Shown: positions 25,800 through 38,339 of the stretch, in pieces
Numbering within the stretch: position 1 is the stretch's first letter
Layout: the number at the start of each line of letters is the position of its first letter
Assembly (NCBI RefSeq): GCF_030253575.1
Contig: NC_080559.1
Coordinates: forward strand, 31,708,501-31,772,500
Reading direction: 5' to 3'
Length of the DNA: 64,000 nucleotides
From: Rhododendron vialii
Lineage: Eukaryota > Streptophyta > Magnoliopsida > Ericales > Ericaceae
Position numbers and translations under genes: made by a program
Notes under the pieces: generated by a model
Database searches by the model: none
Told to the model about the DNA's origin: nothing
The model's input: only the letters and a program-made list of their open reading frames with translations

Positions 25800-27366
25800 T
25801 GATTGTAGGTGGATGGAATAGGGTTTGAGGGGGGAGAAGGAGAGGAGGAATTGTTGGCTTGGGGGGATTTTCTTGAGTCGTCACCGTCACCGTCTCCGTC
25901 TCTCCAATTGGGATTTTTGACATTCGCAAAGGGCAACAGAGCAAAAGCCCCTCTTTCGTATAGGAGAAGGGGAGCTTCTATTTGCCCACGCTTTTTATCC
26001 TCTGCTAAAAAATACTAGTACTAGTAATTTAATATACACTAGTATACTGTATTTTTATGATGACTATTTGTGCATTATGTATTGTTCCGTTTGGATTTTA
26101 AGGAAGATTTTTTAATAATAGTTGAAAAGATAGATAGAAAAATGATATATTGATCAATGAATAATTTAAAGTGAGCTGAATTTGTAAATTCGTGACTTAG
26201 CCCATGATTGGAGGGAAGAGAATAAATGTGCACATAAATTACCAGAGTTGGGTCTTCGATTAGACCTAAGCGAACAAGTGTTTGATCAAGTCCCAGTAAA
26301 GGTGTTGGATGTTCCGAGCAATGTCTATGACAGTCGGTCTCGGAGTATATCAAACTACTGTGTCGAATGTTTTTGTTTTTAGTAGGACCTAAGCCCTCTT
26401 GTAACCAAAAAAAAAGAGAAAGTTATAGAGCAAATAGCCAAAATGTAAAAGTTTTTGGCTAAAGATAAAACAGATAATGTAAGATTTTGGTGCTACTTTG
26501 GGGGAATAAAATGTTACTCGCTCTCAGTCCTAAATTGTATGCTATTTTTAGAAGTTGTGCTATTTTACAAAGAATAAGTTATTTGTAGTTCATAAATTGA
26601 TAACTTATTTGCACCAATTTAAAAAAAATAGTCGAGATCTTTACATTACTCTAAAAATTTAAACATACTACAAAATGGATTGTTCTACGTGTCCGTTACT
26701 CTCTCTTCTAACAAGTTAATCAATCTTCTTTTCGAAACGAGGTCAACTCTTCTCGATGAGACAACAATCATATCGATATCCATATGTTTACCTTTTCAAA
26801 TTATTGATTTTTAACGTGAGAAGTAGTGATTTTTACTATAAGTAATTAAGAAAAAAAAGCACTGTTCAAGAATTTTTCAATTTTGTTGCTAGACGATAGT
26901 ATATTAATATTTGTTAGGTTGTTATGATGAGATGAACTCTAAACCTCATGTTTAAAAGCCTGCTACACAACCATTGGGCGAGCATTTTTTTTTCAATTTT
27001 TGACACAAGTTTGAAGTGCACCCAAATTTACTCGTGACACCCTACATTATAAAATATTTATATATATATCCCACGGCCAAATGTGATGATACTGATTCAC
27101 CTCGGATCGGACACGAGGCTACCCACACCTCTTAATCGAACCCACGCCTCCAGAATAAGAGCAAACTCCGTGTCCAGTGGGGGACATTAACAAAGCCCAA
27201 TATACCCGCTAAATTCATTCATTTATGGCAGAACAAAATTAACCAAGCCGAATATACCCGCTAGATTCATTTACATAGTGCAAAATTTCCCACCACCAGA
27301 TCCGAAAACCCTCGATAACACTCTCCCTCGACACCCAGTTCTTCTTTTTCCCACTCCTCATCGACG
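25800..27366. other. Divergent intergenic region between YAK1 and BOLA4
   Basis: It should hold both promoters. A 69-codon plus-strand frame at 25809 is rich in Glu and Gly and resembles nothing I know; it is probably chance in the GC-richer 5' UTR of YAK1. From 26.0 to 27.2 kb the sequence is AT-rich and without a recognisable gene. The stretch 27180-27280 repeats a short AAGCC.AATATACCCGCTA motif twice. Confidence 0.45.
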
Positions 27367-30301
27367 ATGGCCAGGGCGGTGGTGATGCGGCCGAACGCGG
27401 TGGTTCTACGCGCCTTCCAATCTCGTTTCTTCACCACCCACTCTCTCCTCCCTTGTTTTCGGCCCAGGAAACCCGTTTTGGTGTTGGCCCAGAAAGGTTA
27501 TCCGAGGACGCACACTGGATGGGGGAGCGGCGGCGTTTTTGGATCCGTAATTGGCAGCCGTCGGAGTTTTTGCATCCGAGCAACGACGACCCAAGTTAAT
27601 GACTCCGGATCAATCGACTCCCCGTTGATTCAGTCCATGGAGAAGAAGGTTAGATTGTGATTTTACTCTTGTCTCATTGCTGCTCAATTTTTCCAATCAA
27701 AGACTAATAACGGCCTTTTTATTCAATACGCCACGAGATTCAGAATCTCTTAGAGTACTTTTACTTTGATAACTTACGCCTCCAGGCCAACTTACGCCTC
27801 CCACCGCTCACTTGCGGGAGCCCGATTTTTTTTCGTATGGACTGACCCAAAGGGGTTGATAGGACCTGAGAGGTTACTTAGGATAGGAGGGAGCAAACCC
27901 CTAGTCCTGAGAACCACTAGGCCAACCCCTTGGGTTAGTCTTTTAGACCCGTCCGTTATGGGATTTTGGATTTGTAGGTAATGAGTGTAGAAAGAAATAG
28001 GGTAATGATTGAAAATAGAGATAATGATTGGAGAGAGATAGAGAAAAATGAGAGTAATAATTGGAGGAAAATCGGATAATGATTAGGATCCAAAACCCTT
28101 AAACGAACGGGGTCTAAGTACTTAAACACTGTTTATACTAGGGTGAGGGCATGTGAGTGCCATTGTAATTCAGAATGAAAGATAGTAATTTTAGCCTCCG
28201 TATACTTAAAAATCTCAGAACAAGCTTTTTGTCAGTAAACATAAACCAAAATCGATACTTTGCAGGGCCCTAAACTTCAATTTCCTAAGGTGTTCAATAG
28301 TTGAATTTAGGTATGAAGTTGTGTAAGAAGTCAAATTGAGCTGGCAAATCTTTCGTGGATAATCTATAAATAGAATCAGAAAAACTTGCGGCTAAATTTA
28401 GCCCATGAAAGACCATCAATCTAATAACGGCCTTCTTATTGAATGTTAGCCACAAGATTCAGAAACTTGATGGTAGTTCTTGAACATTGTTTACGAGAGG
28501 GGGAGAGTATGTGAGCACCCCTTGGTATAATTCAGAATGAAGATGGTAATCGGTAATTGTACCCACAGGATACTTCAAAATCTCAAAACAAGATTGTTCA
28601 TGTTTTCAGAAAAATACAAGCATGAAACATAAACCAAATCAATATCTAACTTCGATTCCCTAAGGTTCAATAGTCTAATTTGGATTAGAAGTCCTGTGAG
28701 AAGTAAAGTTGAGCTGGTAATTTTTTCGTGGGTCATGTATTAATACTACTTGTTAAACTTTGAATATCCTGATATTAGCGTGTCCTTCTAGTTTTAGTGT
28801 TGATTTTCTCCTCCTTGTTTTTGCCCTGCTTTGTCAACAAATAGCGTGTGCGCGTGCGCGCGTGTTTTGGCTTATTGATTTGGCTTGCTTTCATTCATCT
28901 AATACACTGCAATATGTTTCAACAGATAAAAGAAGATCTAAATGCAGAATCAGTCACTGTGAAGGATGCTTATGGCGATGGTCGGCACGTTATGTAAGCT
29001 CATCTGCTTACTCGTATGCGGAGAACAAAGTGTATTCTATCCCTATCCCCTTTATATATATATAAGTGTGTGTGTGTGTGTGTGTGTGTAACTACAATTG
29101 GAGTTTCAAGCGTCACGCAATGAGGCTCTTTATAACAAAATACTAATATTACAGACTGGCTTTCTGGTAGGCTGTTAGCTAATATTGGATGCATCTCACC
29201 CCGAGAATCGTCTCTCCGTTTGTATCCAGTAATCAAAGCACCCAGTTCTCTTGTATTTTCATCACCACTTTCATCCGGTCCATCCATGAATTCAAAACAA
29301 CTGTATTTGCCGAAGAGTTTGGGTTTTAGGGGCCATGAATCTGTTTATTATGATGCCTAAAGGTTTAATTGATTGTTTGACTAGTAGTAAAGACTATAGA
29401 AGCAAATAATTTCTTAGCCAGCATCTCTAGTTTTGTGCCCTGCTTTTCCAACCAACAAAGGTGGGGAGAATTTGGTAGAGTGCCATGCATGTCCTGTCGT
29501 AACAGCAATAAGACTTAAGAGACTACTTGTATATTTTTGACATGACAACGCCCCTTCTCTTTCCTTCTGCCATTGATTCAGAGAAGAATCTCAAGTCATG
29601 CAGTTGGAGTCATTTGTTTGGCATATGTCATTACGCATCTGATTAAGTATTTCATTTTGATAATTGGAGAAATTTGTTAGGATGCTTGTATTTCAGTTTC
29701 TTTCTTCTATTCTTCTATTTATTATTTAGGGAGAATGCCTGTACTTGCCAATAATGCATTTTGCTTTATTCCAGTGGCTCAATCCAGTAACCAATTGTGA
29801 TTTGCGAATACTAAGGAAGCCGTGGTTTCCATTTGTAACCCTTATCAGTGTATTCTGTTTTTCGTCCTTTGTATTTGTTATTTCAGTTAAAATAGAGCTA
29901 AAATATGATTGGCAACACTAACAGTCATGCCATCCAAAATGTCAAAATATGACTCTTGTTTTATGTGATGTTTCAGGTCGAATTGCATGGCCTGGAGCAT
30001 ATTTCTTTAGTCAAATATTTTTCTATGGAGTGGACTGTATCTTGCTCGTATATGTAGCTCATTTTTTTGTGAAGAACCTGGTATAAGAGTGTAGATCGCC
30101 CTCATCTGTCACTCGAAGTAGTTGCATTAAATTCTGCTGTTTTGCAGGATTGATGTTATTTCCTCATCATTTGAAGGACAATCGGCTGTGAATAGGCAGA
30201 GGATGGTATACAAAGCCATATGGGAGGAACTCCAGAGCATTGTGCATGCGGTTGACCAGATGACTACCAGAACACCTGCTGAAGCAGAAGCCAAGAAGTG
30301 A
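27367..30301 (+). CDS. BOLA4: BolA-like protein BOLA4, plastid/mitochondrial, 3 exons
   Basis: BolA proteins pair with monothiol glutaredoxins and take part in Fe-S cluster handling and redox control. Exons 27367-27648, 28926-28993 and 30148-30301 join in phase to 167 codons. Residues 1-75 are rich in Arg, Ser and Phe and look like an organelle transit peptide. The BolA domain follows: [10 protein letters not shown] / [20 protein letters not shown] / [20 protein letters not shown] / [18 protein letters not shown], very close to plant BOLA4. The conserved His of GDGRHV is present. The intron 2 acceptor makes Met where the usual residue is Ser or Cys (HVMIDVISS). It is convergent with the helicase gene to the right and divergent from YAK1. 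Intron 1 contains a tandem duplication and a MITE; intron 2 starts close to a GT microsatellite. Confidence 0.93.
27700..28745. repeat. Tandem duplication within BOLA4 intron 1
   Basis: Unit A is 27700 to about 28385 and unit B is about 28415 to 28745. Shared, in order: CTAATAACGGCCTT, GATTCAGAA, ATTCAGAATGAA, AAATCTCA.AACAAG, AACATAAACCAAA, and GAGCTGG followed by TTTCGTGG. Unit A is longer because of about 360 bp inserted between two AGTACTT motifs (about 27752 and 28118). That insert includes the MITE at 27945-28116. Confidence 0.75.
27945..28116. mobile_element. Short MITE in BOLA4 intron 1
   Basis: The ends are inverted copies: the left starts GACCCGTCCGTTATGGGATT and the right, reverse-complemented, starts GACCCCGTTCGTTTAAGGGT; both continue TTTTGGAT. 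The interior is rich in GAGAGATAGAGA and GTAATGATT motifs. Related interiors occur at about 51640-51840 and 53645-53740. A TA or TTA/TAA target duplication is possible but not decisive. Confidence 0.7.
29066..29089. repeat. (GT)n microsatellite in BOLA4 intron 2
   Basis: About 12 GT units lie about 70 bp after the exon 2 donor, directly after a short TA run. Confidence 0.85.
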
Positions 30302-31339
30302 TGAGGAATAATTTTATGAGATAAAGCTTCTTTTAGTGAACTCCTTGCTGTGTCGATGAAATACGAATGTGAATGGTGTCCACCTTGTCTGTATACATGG
30401 TTCACACACTTGCCATTGGTCGATTGGATTTCTTTATCTAATTTTGATTACCTCATAACCAGCCAACTTTGATGGAAGTGGGGATTTGATGATTTCCTCC
30501 GGTATCTGTGTGCCAATAGGTCCAATATCGGATCAACGGCTTCAGTAATTGGGATTGTGATCACTGATCAGGACGTTACTTGTGGTCCTTGCAGTTACAT
30601 GAGCTTTTGTTTTCTCTCTTCACGAGAAGAACACCTTTTCATTTAACCGACAATCGAATTTTTGTGTTTGGTTGAAAACTCTGAAAATGATGGTGCTGGC
30701 TAGAGCCCTTACAAAACCTCATTGTTTGGCTTTTGGTAGAGTGGCTTCTTCTCTTTTTGAAAACGGAGTATATCTGATTTGGTGAATATTTCTCTTTTTC
30801 TTTCACTCTTCAAAGATAGGAAAACCACTAGGAAAGAGGAGAGGAAATGGAAAAATAGTATTCTAAGAATCGTAAAATTCTCCCCCTCCCCTTTTCCCCC
30901 CTTTTCCTTCTTAATTATTTTCTCTTCTCTTCCAGTACTTTCCACAAGTTCCAAACAAAGCATAGGGCTCCTGGTTATGGATGTGCCTGCAGTGGTAATA
31001 TTACTTCTACCGTTCTGCGAAGGTGGGAAATATTTCATATCGCACCAGATAATAAATTTATTTGGCAAATACAATCAAGTTCTGTACCATCTTTAGTTTC
31101 TCAATTCAGAATGTACTCCTTCAATTATACAAGAAAAAATTGTACGTATACCAATTATGTACAGCGTTTAACTTCTAGTTCTGTGTGCAATCACTTACAA
31201 ATCGAAACAAATGCTTTACAACAACAAACAAGGAGGCAAACGCTGAGGGATGACAATCATCAATCAAATTCCTTCTCCCCTAAAATCACCGGTTCGAATT
31301 CACCGAAAGAATAACTTACCGTATCGGATTTAGGTAATG
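30302..31339. other. Convergent 3' intergenic region between BOLA4 and the helicase
   Basis: The two 3' UTRs should meet here. No third gene was recognised. Open frames at 30709-31074 (-) and 30779-31096 (+) are overlapping low-complexity stretches with no family resemblance. Confidence 0.5.
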
Positions 31340-34300
31340 TTAACTGATGGAAGGCAACATGGGGTTCATGCCAAGGCCGGATCCATCAGAAGTACCAGGC
31401 TCGGCATGCTTCACTCTCCCAAAGTATCTGATATGACGCAACAGCCTTGCGAGGAACGTGTTATGGCATATCGTTGAGCTGTCGCATACTACGGCTACGT
31501 GTTTGCGTGCTCGTGTTATGGCAACATTCATTCGCCTACTATCCCCTAGGAACCCAACTGCACTTAGAGTGTTTGACCGAACCTGAAACAAAACAAGAAC
31601 ATGCCTTGATGGTTGCCAAGAAAAACAACTACGCTTGATTAGAACAGCAAATCCATCTTATTCTGGAAATAAATTGAATAGAGGCAGCTTATGGCCAAGT
31701 TAAAATCAAACGAGTGTCCTATTAAGAAGAAGAAATTATGAAAGAAAGCAAAAAACATCGGTAAAATTACTGGGCAATAATTGTAAGCGTGACAGTGTAA
31801 GTATTTGAAGAAAATACCATTGAGATAACAACTGCATCAGCTTCCCGGCCTTGAAAGCTGTCAACGGTGGAAACCTCAACACCTGCAGCCTCAGGAAGCT
31901 CATCGAGCCTGTCCCTTAACAGCTGCACTTGAGCAACATAAGGAGACTGCACTGCAATAGCTGTAGGTCTAACACCTACATAAATGGGGGCCATAAAAGT
32001 TGTTAATCAGCCGAACAACTAGTCCAATTTATCACAGAAAGCAAGATAATGGTTATTTGCTAATGATATTTATCATTTATAGCAAGGTTTATCATCTTGG
32101 CAAAATCTTACAATGGGGGGAATAGATGTGCTTTTGGTATTCAAGAACAAACCTTTTTCCAGAATTTTTATCTTCTTAAGAGTTACGATGATCAATGAGC
32201 CTTATCTTTTACGTCTACTTCTCGTTTTCCTTCGTTTAGAGAAATGGCAAAAAGAAAAAATAGTACAGCATATTATCTTACGGATTCAGATTATGATGGC
32301 TTTGATAGAGTTAAAGAAAATGAGAGGATATGTCCAAGGATGTTAATCAACCTAATAAATGCAAATCATTCGTTTATACAGGAGAGAAGCAAACAAGCTA
32401 CAAAGACAACAATCCCCTAAGCTGAATACCAAACAACCCCTTAAAACTATCAAACTGTACGCTACTTGTTTGGAAAATTATTTCCCCATAAAGTTTCACG
32501 TAGATTATGTTTCTTCAATGAACCAGGTTTTAGGATAAAAATCAAACAAAATACAAGATTGATTTAGCATAAAAAGTCAAGTGTAAATACCAGCATAAAT
32601 CAAAGAGAAGACATGTTGCACAGCGATATCTGCTTCCCCTTCATTGTAAAAGGAGCCTGTGCCTGCTGGGTCCAAATGCTCCCCACAACCAACCAACAAA
32701 CTTCCATATGGCATTCGTGTATCAAGCAATAGCAACGGGCATTGTGTTATCCATGTTGGCTGCAATAATAAAAGAAAATGCTCAAAATCATGGCTAGCGA
32801 AGTAAACCGAGTGACTAAAAGGCCAAAAGTAACAACAATTGAAGGTTTGTGAAACTCTTTCTTTTCTGCCACATAATATTATAGAAAACGTATTAGCTAA
32901 TTGTTGTGTTAAACACCAATGTCCAATATGCAGAAAAGAAAATTGTAACACCGTCTAAAACCATAATTGAAAACGGAGGGAATATCCATAAGTAGTGAGT
33001 ACCCTAACCTTCACAAATGGAGAATCTACAAGGAGATGAGAAGCAACACTCGAAGAGGATTTAAGTAGTCCATTGTACATCTCCTTTGATGCCCAGCTGG
33101 CTATCGCATCATTCATCCTATACTGTGTTGTTAACTTAGTAGCAAGTACCCCTTCATGCAAATTTGCTGCTCTCTCCAGTAGAGAGATTCCTAGACCCCC
33201 TTCTAAAGCTTTTCTAGATAGAATCACAGGAGCAAGTTGGCATTCATCACCTGCAAGAATGCACCTCTTCCCCTGCAGTATTGGGATCCAGCTAGAAGGT
33301 TCAATTGCTTGACCCGCTTCATCAACAACAACTAGGTCAAAGGAATCCAGCCGGCGGATCAGCGGGTCTGCCGCTCCAGTGTTAGTGGCAAGCACCACTT
33401 GAGCACTTGATAATATTTCCTTCACAGTCTCCTTCTCTTTCTTCTTCAATGTCTTTCCAAGTTGCTTGAGAAGCTGGCGTATTCCAGCAGCTAAAGAATC
33501 ATCTTTCAAGCAAAGTCTCAAGTCCTTTCTTAGATCCGATTTCTTCCTCTCAAACTCTGTTAGAAAATCTGCAAGCTTAGCATTCACAATCTCAATTAAG
33601 GACTTCGAGGCCACCGTAGGAGATATTCGTGCTGGATTTCCCACACGGACAATGTCTACCCCACTATTAGATAGTTTTTCAACTAAATTGTCGACAGCTG
33701 CATTTGTGGGAGCAGTTACAAGCACCCTCTCCCCTTGTCTAACAGCAAGTAGGATCAGTTTTTTAAGCAAAACTGACTTTCCGGTACCAGGAGGCCCTTG
33801 TATTACCAATACGGGCCGCTTCTTGTTCACACCTAAGGCAACTGCTCTAGACTGTGAGTCATCATAATTTTCAGAATCTAGTAATCCATCCAATTCTGCT
33901 TCGGTCCAATCTGCCAAATGATTCTCCTCCAGCCATGCAACATCTTCTTTGTCTCCAAAAAGTGTAGCCACAACAGCAATTGATGGATTTTTCTTCTGCA
34001 AACCTTTCTTCTGAAGCGTCATCAGTGCTTCACAATTGCGCTGCCAAAAAGCGAAGAAGTAACTTTTAGGTAGCTCAAGAAATGAACACATTTCTCCAAG
34101 AAATTTGGATGAAAGTTTTCTTAAGCATATGTCACTTTTGTTGATAATAGTCCATACAATTGATTCAATGAAAATATCCACATGCATATATTTTGGAAGA
34201 AGTTTCAACGAATGGCAGGTCAGTTAAGCAAGTACAATGGCATGAAGCAGTTATTTGCAAAGGGCTAAAGAGCTGGAATAGAATAGTTAACAGTGAGGGT

Positions 34301-36647
34301 TCTATCCCTTTCCTTCCCACTGGATTTTAAAGACAGACCAGGGTTCCCCAATACAAAAACTGCATTAACTGAGCACCCAAAAGAGTTGCAGAGATTTGGA
34401 TGGTGGTTTCTATACTCCAAAGGTAACATTCCATGGAATGAACTGTGATTACTTCATTAGCCTACATTGCCACCTTAGATAGCTCAGCTATACATCACTC
34501 AAGAAAGCTAAACTTCACTGCTATTCAGTGGTAGAGGAATTATTCTGCCTCTAAGCATACCCAAGAAATTAGATATGTAACAACCTTTTATGAAGTACCT
34601 CGTATGTAATTGTATCAGCCAATCCATAAATGCGATCAATGCGAACAGTTTTGCCAAAGAGCTTCGAGAAGGTGGGGTCACCAGGCCGAGACTCCAGAGC
34701 CACACTGATGCTACATCCATCCTCTCCTAAGGTGTTAACAAACCCCTGCATGCAAGAAGAATTTGCTCCTGCACCTCTGCCATCACATGTTCTCACACAA
34801 ACCATGTCTCCAGGAGAAAGGGTAGTGGGTGGTAACCTGTGATTTCCTTCCACCCTGAACAACACCAAATGCATTCCACCTAAGCCTGCATTTAAAATCC
34901 CAAGTTGTAAGATAAAATTACGGTATAGATCAATTTTCTAGTTCGTAAGTAGATTACGAATGTGACCTGTGAATGTGCTGACTGCATTCAAGTTGCAGAT
35001 GGTATCACAGAGTTCTTGCTCAGCCTGTCCATGGCTAACCAAGAACTCGATTGGCTTTGCCGAGTCAGAACTCTTGTCGGGTGTAGGAACTGCATCCAAC
35101 TCTTCCTGAGTAAATTCCAATTCTGCATCCCTTTCTATCCGAAGTAGATCTGATAACTGCCTTGTGTAATCGTCAATCCTGCTCTGAATAGCCTTGGCCT
35201 TCTCCAGTTCCATCCCTAACCCATGGTGCAGCACAGTCTTTGTCTGTGAAACCTTCCTTGCAATGGCCCTATGCTGAGCTGCAAATCCACCATGTTTGGT
35301 CAAGCAATATGTAGAGCTCCCAAAGTAGAAACAAGTGGACAAGTAGAGAGATATGCAATCGTGTCTCGAGTGGGAGTGTATGGTTTATCGGAATGAAGCT
35401 GAAATGGTATGGTCATTCCTACGGAATACTTGTTATGACCCTTGGTTACCTATAAAAATGACAGAATGGAATCATCATCCACCAATTAGGGTGAATTAGG
35501 AACCATGGAATGATTATTACATTCCTTCCTCAGATCATTCAAACAGATGAAACACTACCCAATTCATACGGACTCGAGTATGATTATTGGGTGCTAGTAT
35601 GTATCTTTGTGTCAAACAAGCTAATTACCATTTCAAAGACGCCCTAACATTCATAGATAATACGTCAAAAGTGTACCGACATCCGACACCAACTGTCAAT
35701 GTCTTGATATCCTTGAGATGTTTAATGACATTGATTATTGAAATTCTAACTTGATTGGCATCCTAAGCATATCATTCACCGCCTACTTGAGATGTTAGCA
35801 AGATCCTTCTTCTAAAGTAAATGACGTTCACAAGGTACGTTATCGCATTCCATGCATAATACGTGAGTTCTAACCATAGTTCAAACAAAATTCTAATATA
35901 CATGCTTGCAATCCAACTCAAAACATCACCACACATCAAGTGTCTAACACCGGTACTTAACACATTCCGAAGAGTCCATATAACATTACCCGAATTGGCG
36001 AGCTCTTTGAGCAGCTTCCACGACTGGGTCTCCTGCCAATTCTCAACCGCAGACTTCCTCTGCAGCTCCTGTAACACATCCCTCAACTCCCTCTGGAAAT
36101 GATCGAACAAGGTCGGGTAATGCGTACACGCCTTCAAACACACCGCTTCAAGCCCGAGAGGCATGGGAATAGCAGTGAGATAAGGCTGGGCCTGGATCAC
36201 GAAAGTCAGGCCCGGACCCATCCTCCCCCTCACCTCCCCGAACTCCCCCTTCACCTCCGCCACGGCGAAATCCGACGCCATTGCTCTCATCCCGTGGGAC
36301 AACCACCTCACGACCAGCTTACCCAAGTCCCTCCTGCCCAGTGGGTCCCCGTTCTGGTACAGACCCCGCACGTTGACCTTCGGTTCCGGCGGAGGAGGCC
36401 GTTGCTTTGGAGAAGGACTTCGGTTTGTTTTGTAGTTGTTCTTGTTTGGGTTTCTGGTTTTGGGTGTTTGAGTGCTGGTGTTTGTGCTGTTGAGAATGAA
36501 GCGGCGGAAGCGGTTGTTGCCGGCGGCGAAGAGGGAGATGGAACCGAGGCTGAGGCGGCTGGGGGACTTGGGAGCGAAGGTGGAGGCGCCGCCGCCGCCG
36601 CAGAAGAAGAAGCACGATGCTAATTCCATGGTTCGTCGTTGTTCCAC
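31340..36647 (-). CDS. SMUBP2/IGHMBP2-like SF1 helicase, probably plastid, 7 exons
   Basis: This is an Upf1-like superfamily 1 RNA/DNA helicase, orthologous in my reading to Arabidopsis At5g35970. Exons on the minus strand: 35990-36647, 34967-35278, 34599-34885, 33009-34040, 32591-32759, 31818-31975, 31340-31582. They join in phase to 952 codons. Either Met at 36647 or the one six codons later (36629, MELASCFFF) may be used. The N-terminus is Ser/Arg/Asn-rich and fits a plastid transit peptide. Helicase motifs: I QGPPGTGKS; Ia LVTAPTNAAVDNLVEKL; II VVVDEAGQAIEPS; III LAGDECQLAPVILS; IV/V VSTVDSFQGREADAVVISMV; VI MNVAITRARKHVAVVCD. A lysine-rich linker (LKKKEKETVKEIL) lies in the 1B insert, as in the family. 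All motifs are intact. The precise plastid role is not known to me. Confidence 0.93.
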
Positions 36648-37336
36648 TCCCGATGGCGCCGAATCAGCACAGTTTAGATTGCATTAATTGGTTAGTACTT
36701 GGAAGTGTTTTTTCTGGCGGAGGAGGGCACACGCCGCGGACTGGGAGCGAATCAGAATTTGAGAGGTGAGGAAGGGAGATCGAAATGGAATCTTGTTTTT
36801 ATAGAATTTTATGCCATGCACCACACCAAACTGTGCATTTGATCAGTTTCGTCTTATAAATTTTAAAATAATATTTATCGATATTTGTTGACCTTATCGA
36901 TATTTATTTTTTTTGTATTTTTTTGAGACACGAAATGGGCTCACAAAAATGTAATGATTTAGTGTAATAGATGTATTATTTCTCAATTTTATGGGCTGTC
37001 ATGGGATGTAGGCCACGTTTTGTTAGGTTCACTTTGGAGTCTCACATGAATATTAGGGACAATTCAATTTTTCAAGAGACCTTTTTAAAATTGTTGTAAA
37101 AAATCAGCTCATTTGTAAATCAGCAAGGGCTTCGATCGATTATTTGCTCAATCTTCTAAGAGTAAATTGGGCGTAGAATCGATCAAACCCTTACCAATAT
37201 TTGACTAACTCATTTTTTACATCGATCCTTAAGAGAGTGTTTTAACTAAATTGAGCAACCCCGAATATTTATAGTGAAACTCTAAACTAGGTTTCACAAA
37301 ACGCGGTGTACATCTGGTGTACACATACTCCATGGG
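36648..37336. other. Helicase upstream region
   Basis: This contains the probable promoter and 5' UTR of the helicase on the left. No other gene was recognised. A short GGTGTACATCTGGTGTACAC tandem near 37305-37325 is the only regular pattern. Confidence 0.4.
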
Positions 37337-37707
37337 CTGGGGCGGAGCTATGTTGGGGCCTGAGGGACCTCCGGCCCCAGCTCCCCGAGCATCCAAATTT
37401 TAAAAAATTCATTTTGTATATATCTGATTTTGAATATTATTGAATATTATTTGTTTATAGCTATTTATAATCTTAATAATTTTAGTTCGATTTGATAAAA
37501 AAAAATCAGTTATTTTCATTTCTCAATTTCTTTCATAAATAAGAAATAAGCACGTGATAATTGATGTAGCCTAAAAAATCATTTCAATATACAAATGTAA
37601 TAAATTGAAAAATAAAAACTTTATGATATAATAAATAATTATTCTGATAAAAAATATATGTCTATTAAATCGGCCCCTCCCATATTAAAATTCTGGCTCC
37701 GCTATTG
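37337..37707. mobile_element. hAT-type non-autonomous element (MITE), family 1 copy a
   Basis: The 371 bp element has exact 8-bp target duplications TCCATGGG at 37329-37336 and 37708-37715. Its imperfect inverted ends are CTGGGGCGGAGC at the left and CAATAGCGGAGC as the reverse complement of the right. An 8-bp duplication and GCGGAGC ends fit the hAT superfamily. The AT-rich interior has no coding potential. It is homologous along its length to 60477-60875 in the opposite orientation. Confidence 0.8.
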
Positions 37708-38339
37708 TCCATGGGCATTTGTTTGTGACTTGTGAGGGAAGGTTTTTCTTCCGGATTTTTTTCCCTATCGAAGGTCGTCAGCCAAAAAGGATTTTTGGAT
37801 GGAAATCTAAAAAAGAAATGGAGTGGGGCCGCCCGAGGATTGGTTTGGTGGTGCAGGATTCTCTCTGTCTTGTGTGTTTTTCGACTGGTGGACGTGTTGA
37901 GTTGCTGTTCTATCCTTTCCTGCGACGTGGTGATTCCCCTGTCGGGTGATTGGCAACTTTATGGAGGCGTATTATCCCCTTGATATCGTAAATTCGCGGT
38001 TTGACGAGTCCGTGGCCACAAAGATGACAAACGGAGGCGACTAGGGGTGCAAGTCTAAAACTTGAATCGGAGCTCAATTAGTTTATTAAACAAGTCTATA
38101 CAAATGGGTCGAATTTTTTCGATTTTGCTATTGTGAGTCTTATATGTAGTGAACAATCCACATTTAATGCAAAAAAAGTTAGAGTTTCAATGTACTTTCC
38201 ATAGATATTAATGCAATTGTTTTATATATCTATACACTTTTCACATATATCAATACATTTGTTTGCACATTAACCATTGTCTATTGGGTTGAGGTTAGCA
38301 TTTTCATATTTCGCCCCCCCCCCCCATCGTTTACGAAAT

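Noticed and set aside
25809..26018. 69-codon plus-strand frame upstream of YAK1 (acidic, Ser/Pro-rich)
   Set aside because: It lies in the GC-richer YAK1 5' region on the other strand, has no family resemblance and no splice or promoter context of its own.
33466..33867. 133-codon plus-strand frame
   Set aside because: It is the antisense shadow of the helicase exon containing motifs I and Ia.
36099..36623. 174-codon plus-strand frame
   Set aside because: It is the antisense shadow of helicase exon 1, whose GC-rich sequence has few stops.
37719..37983. Two overlapping frames of about 80 codons, possibly a retroelement piece
   Set aside because: Slight resemblance to retroelement 5' regions, but no domain could be named, so not called as a gene.
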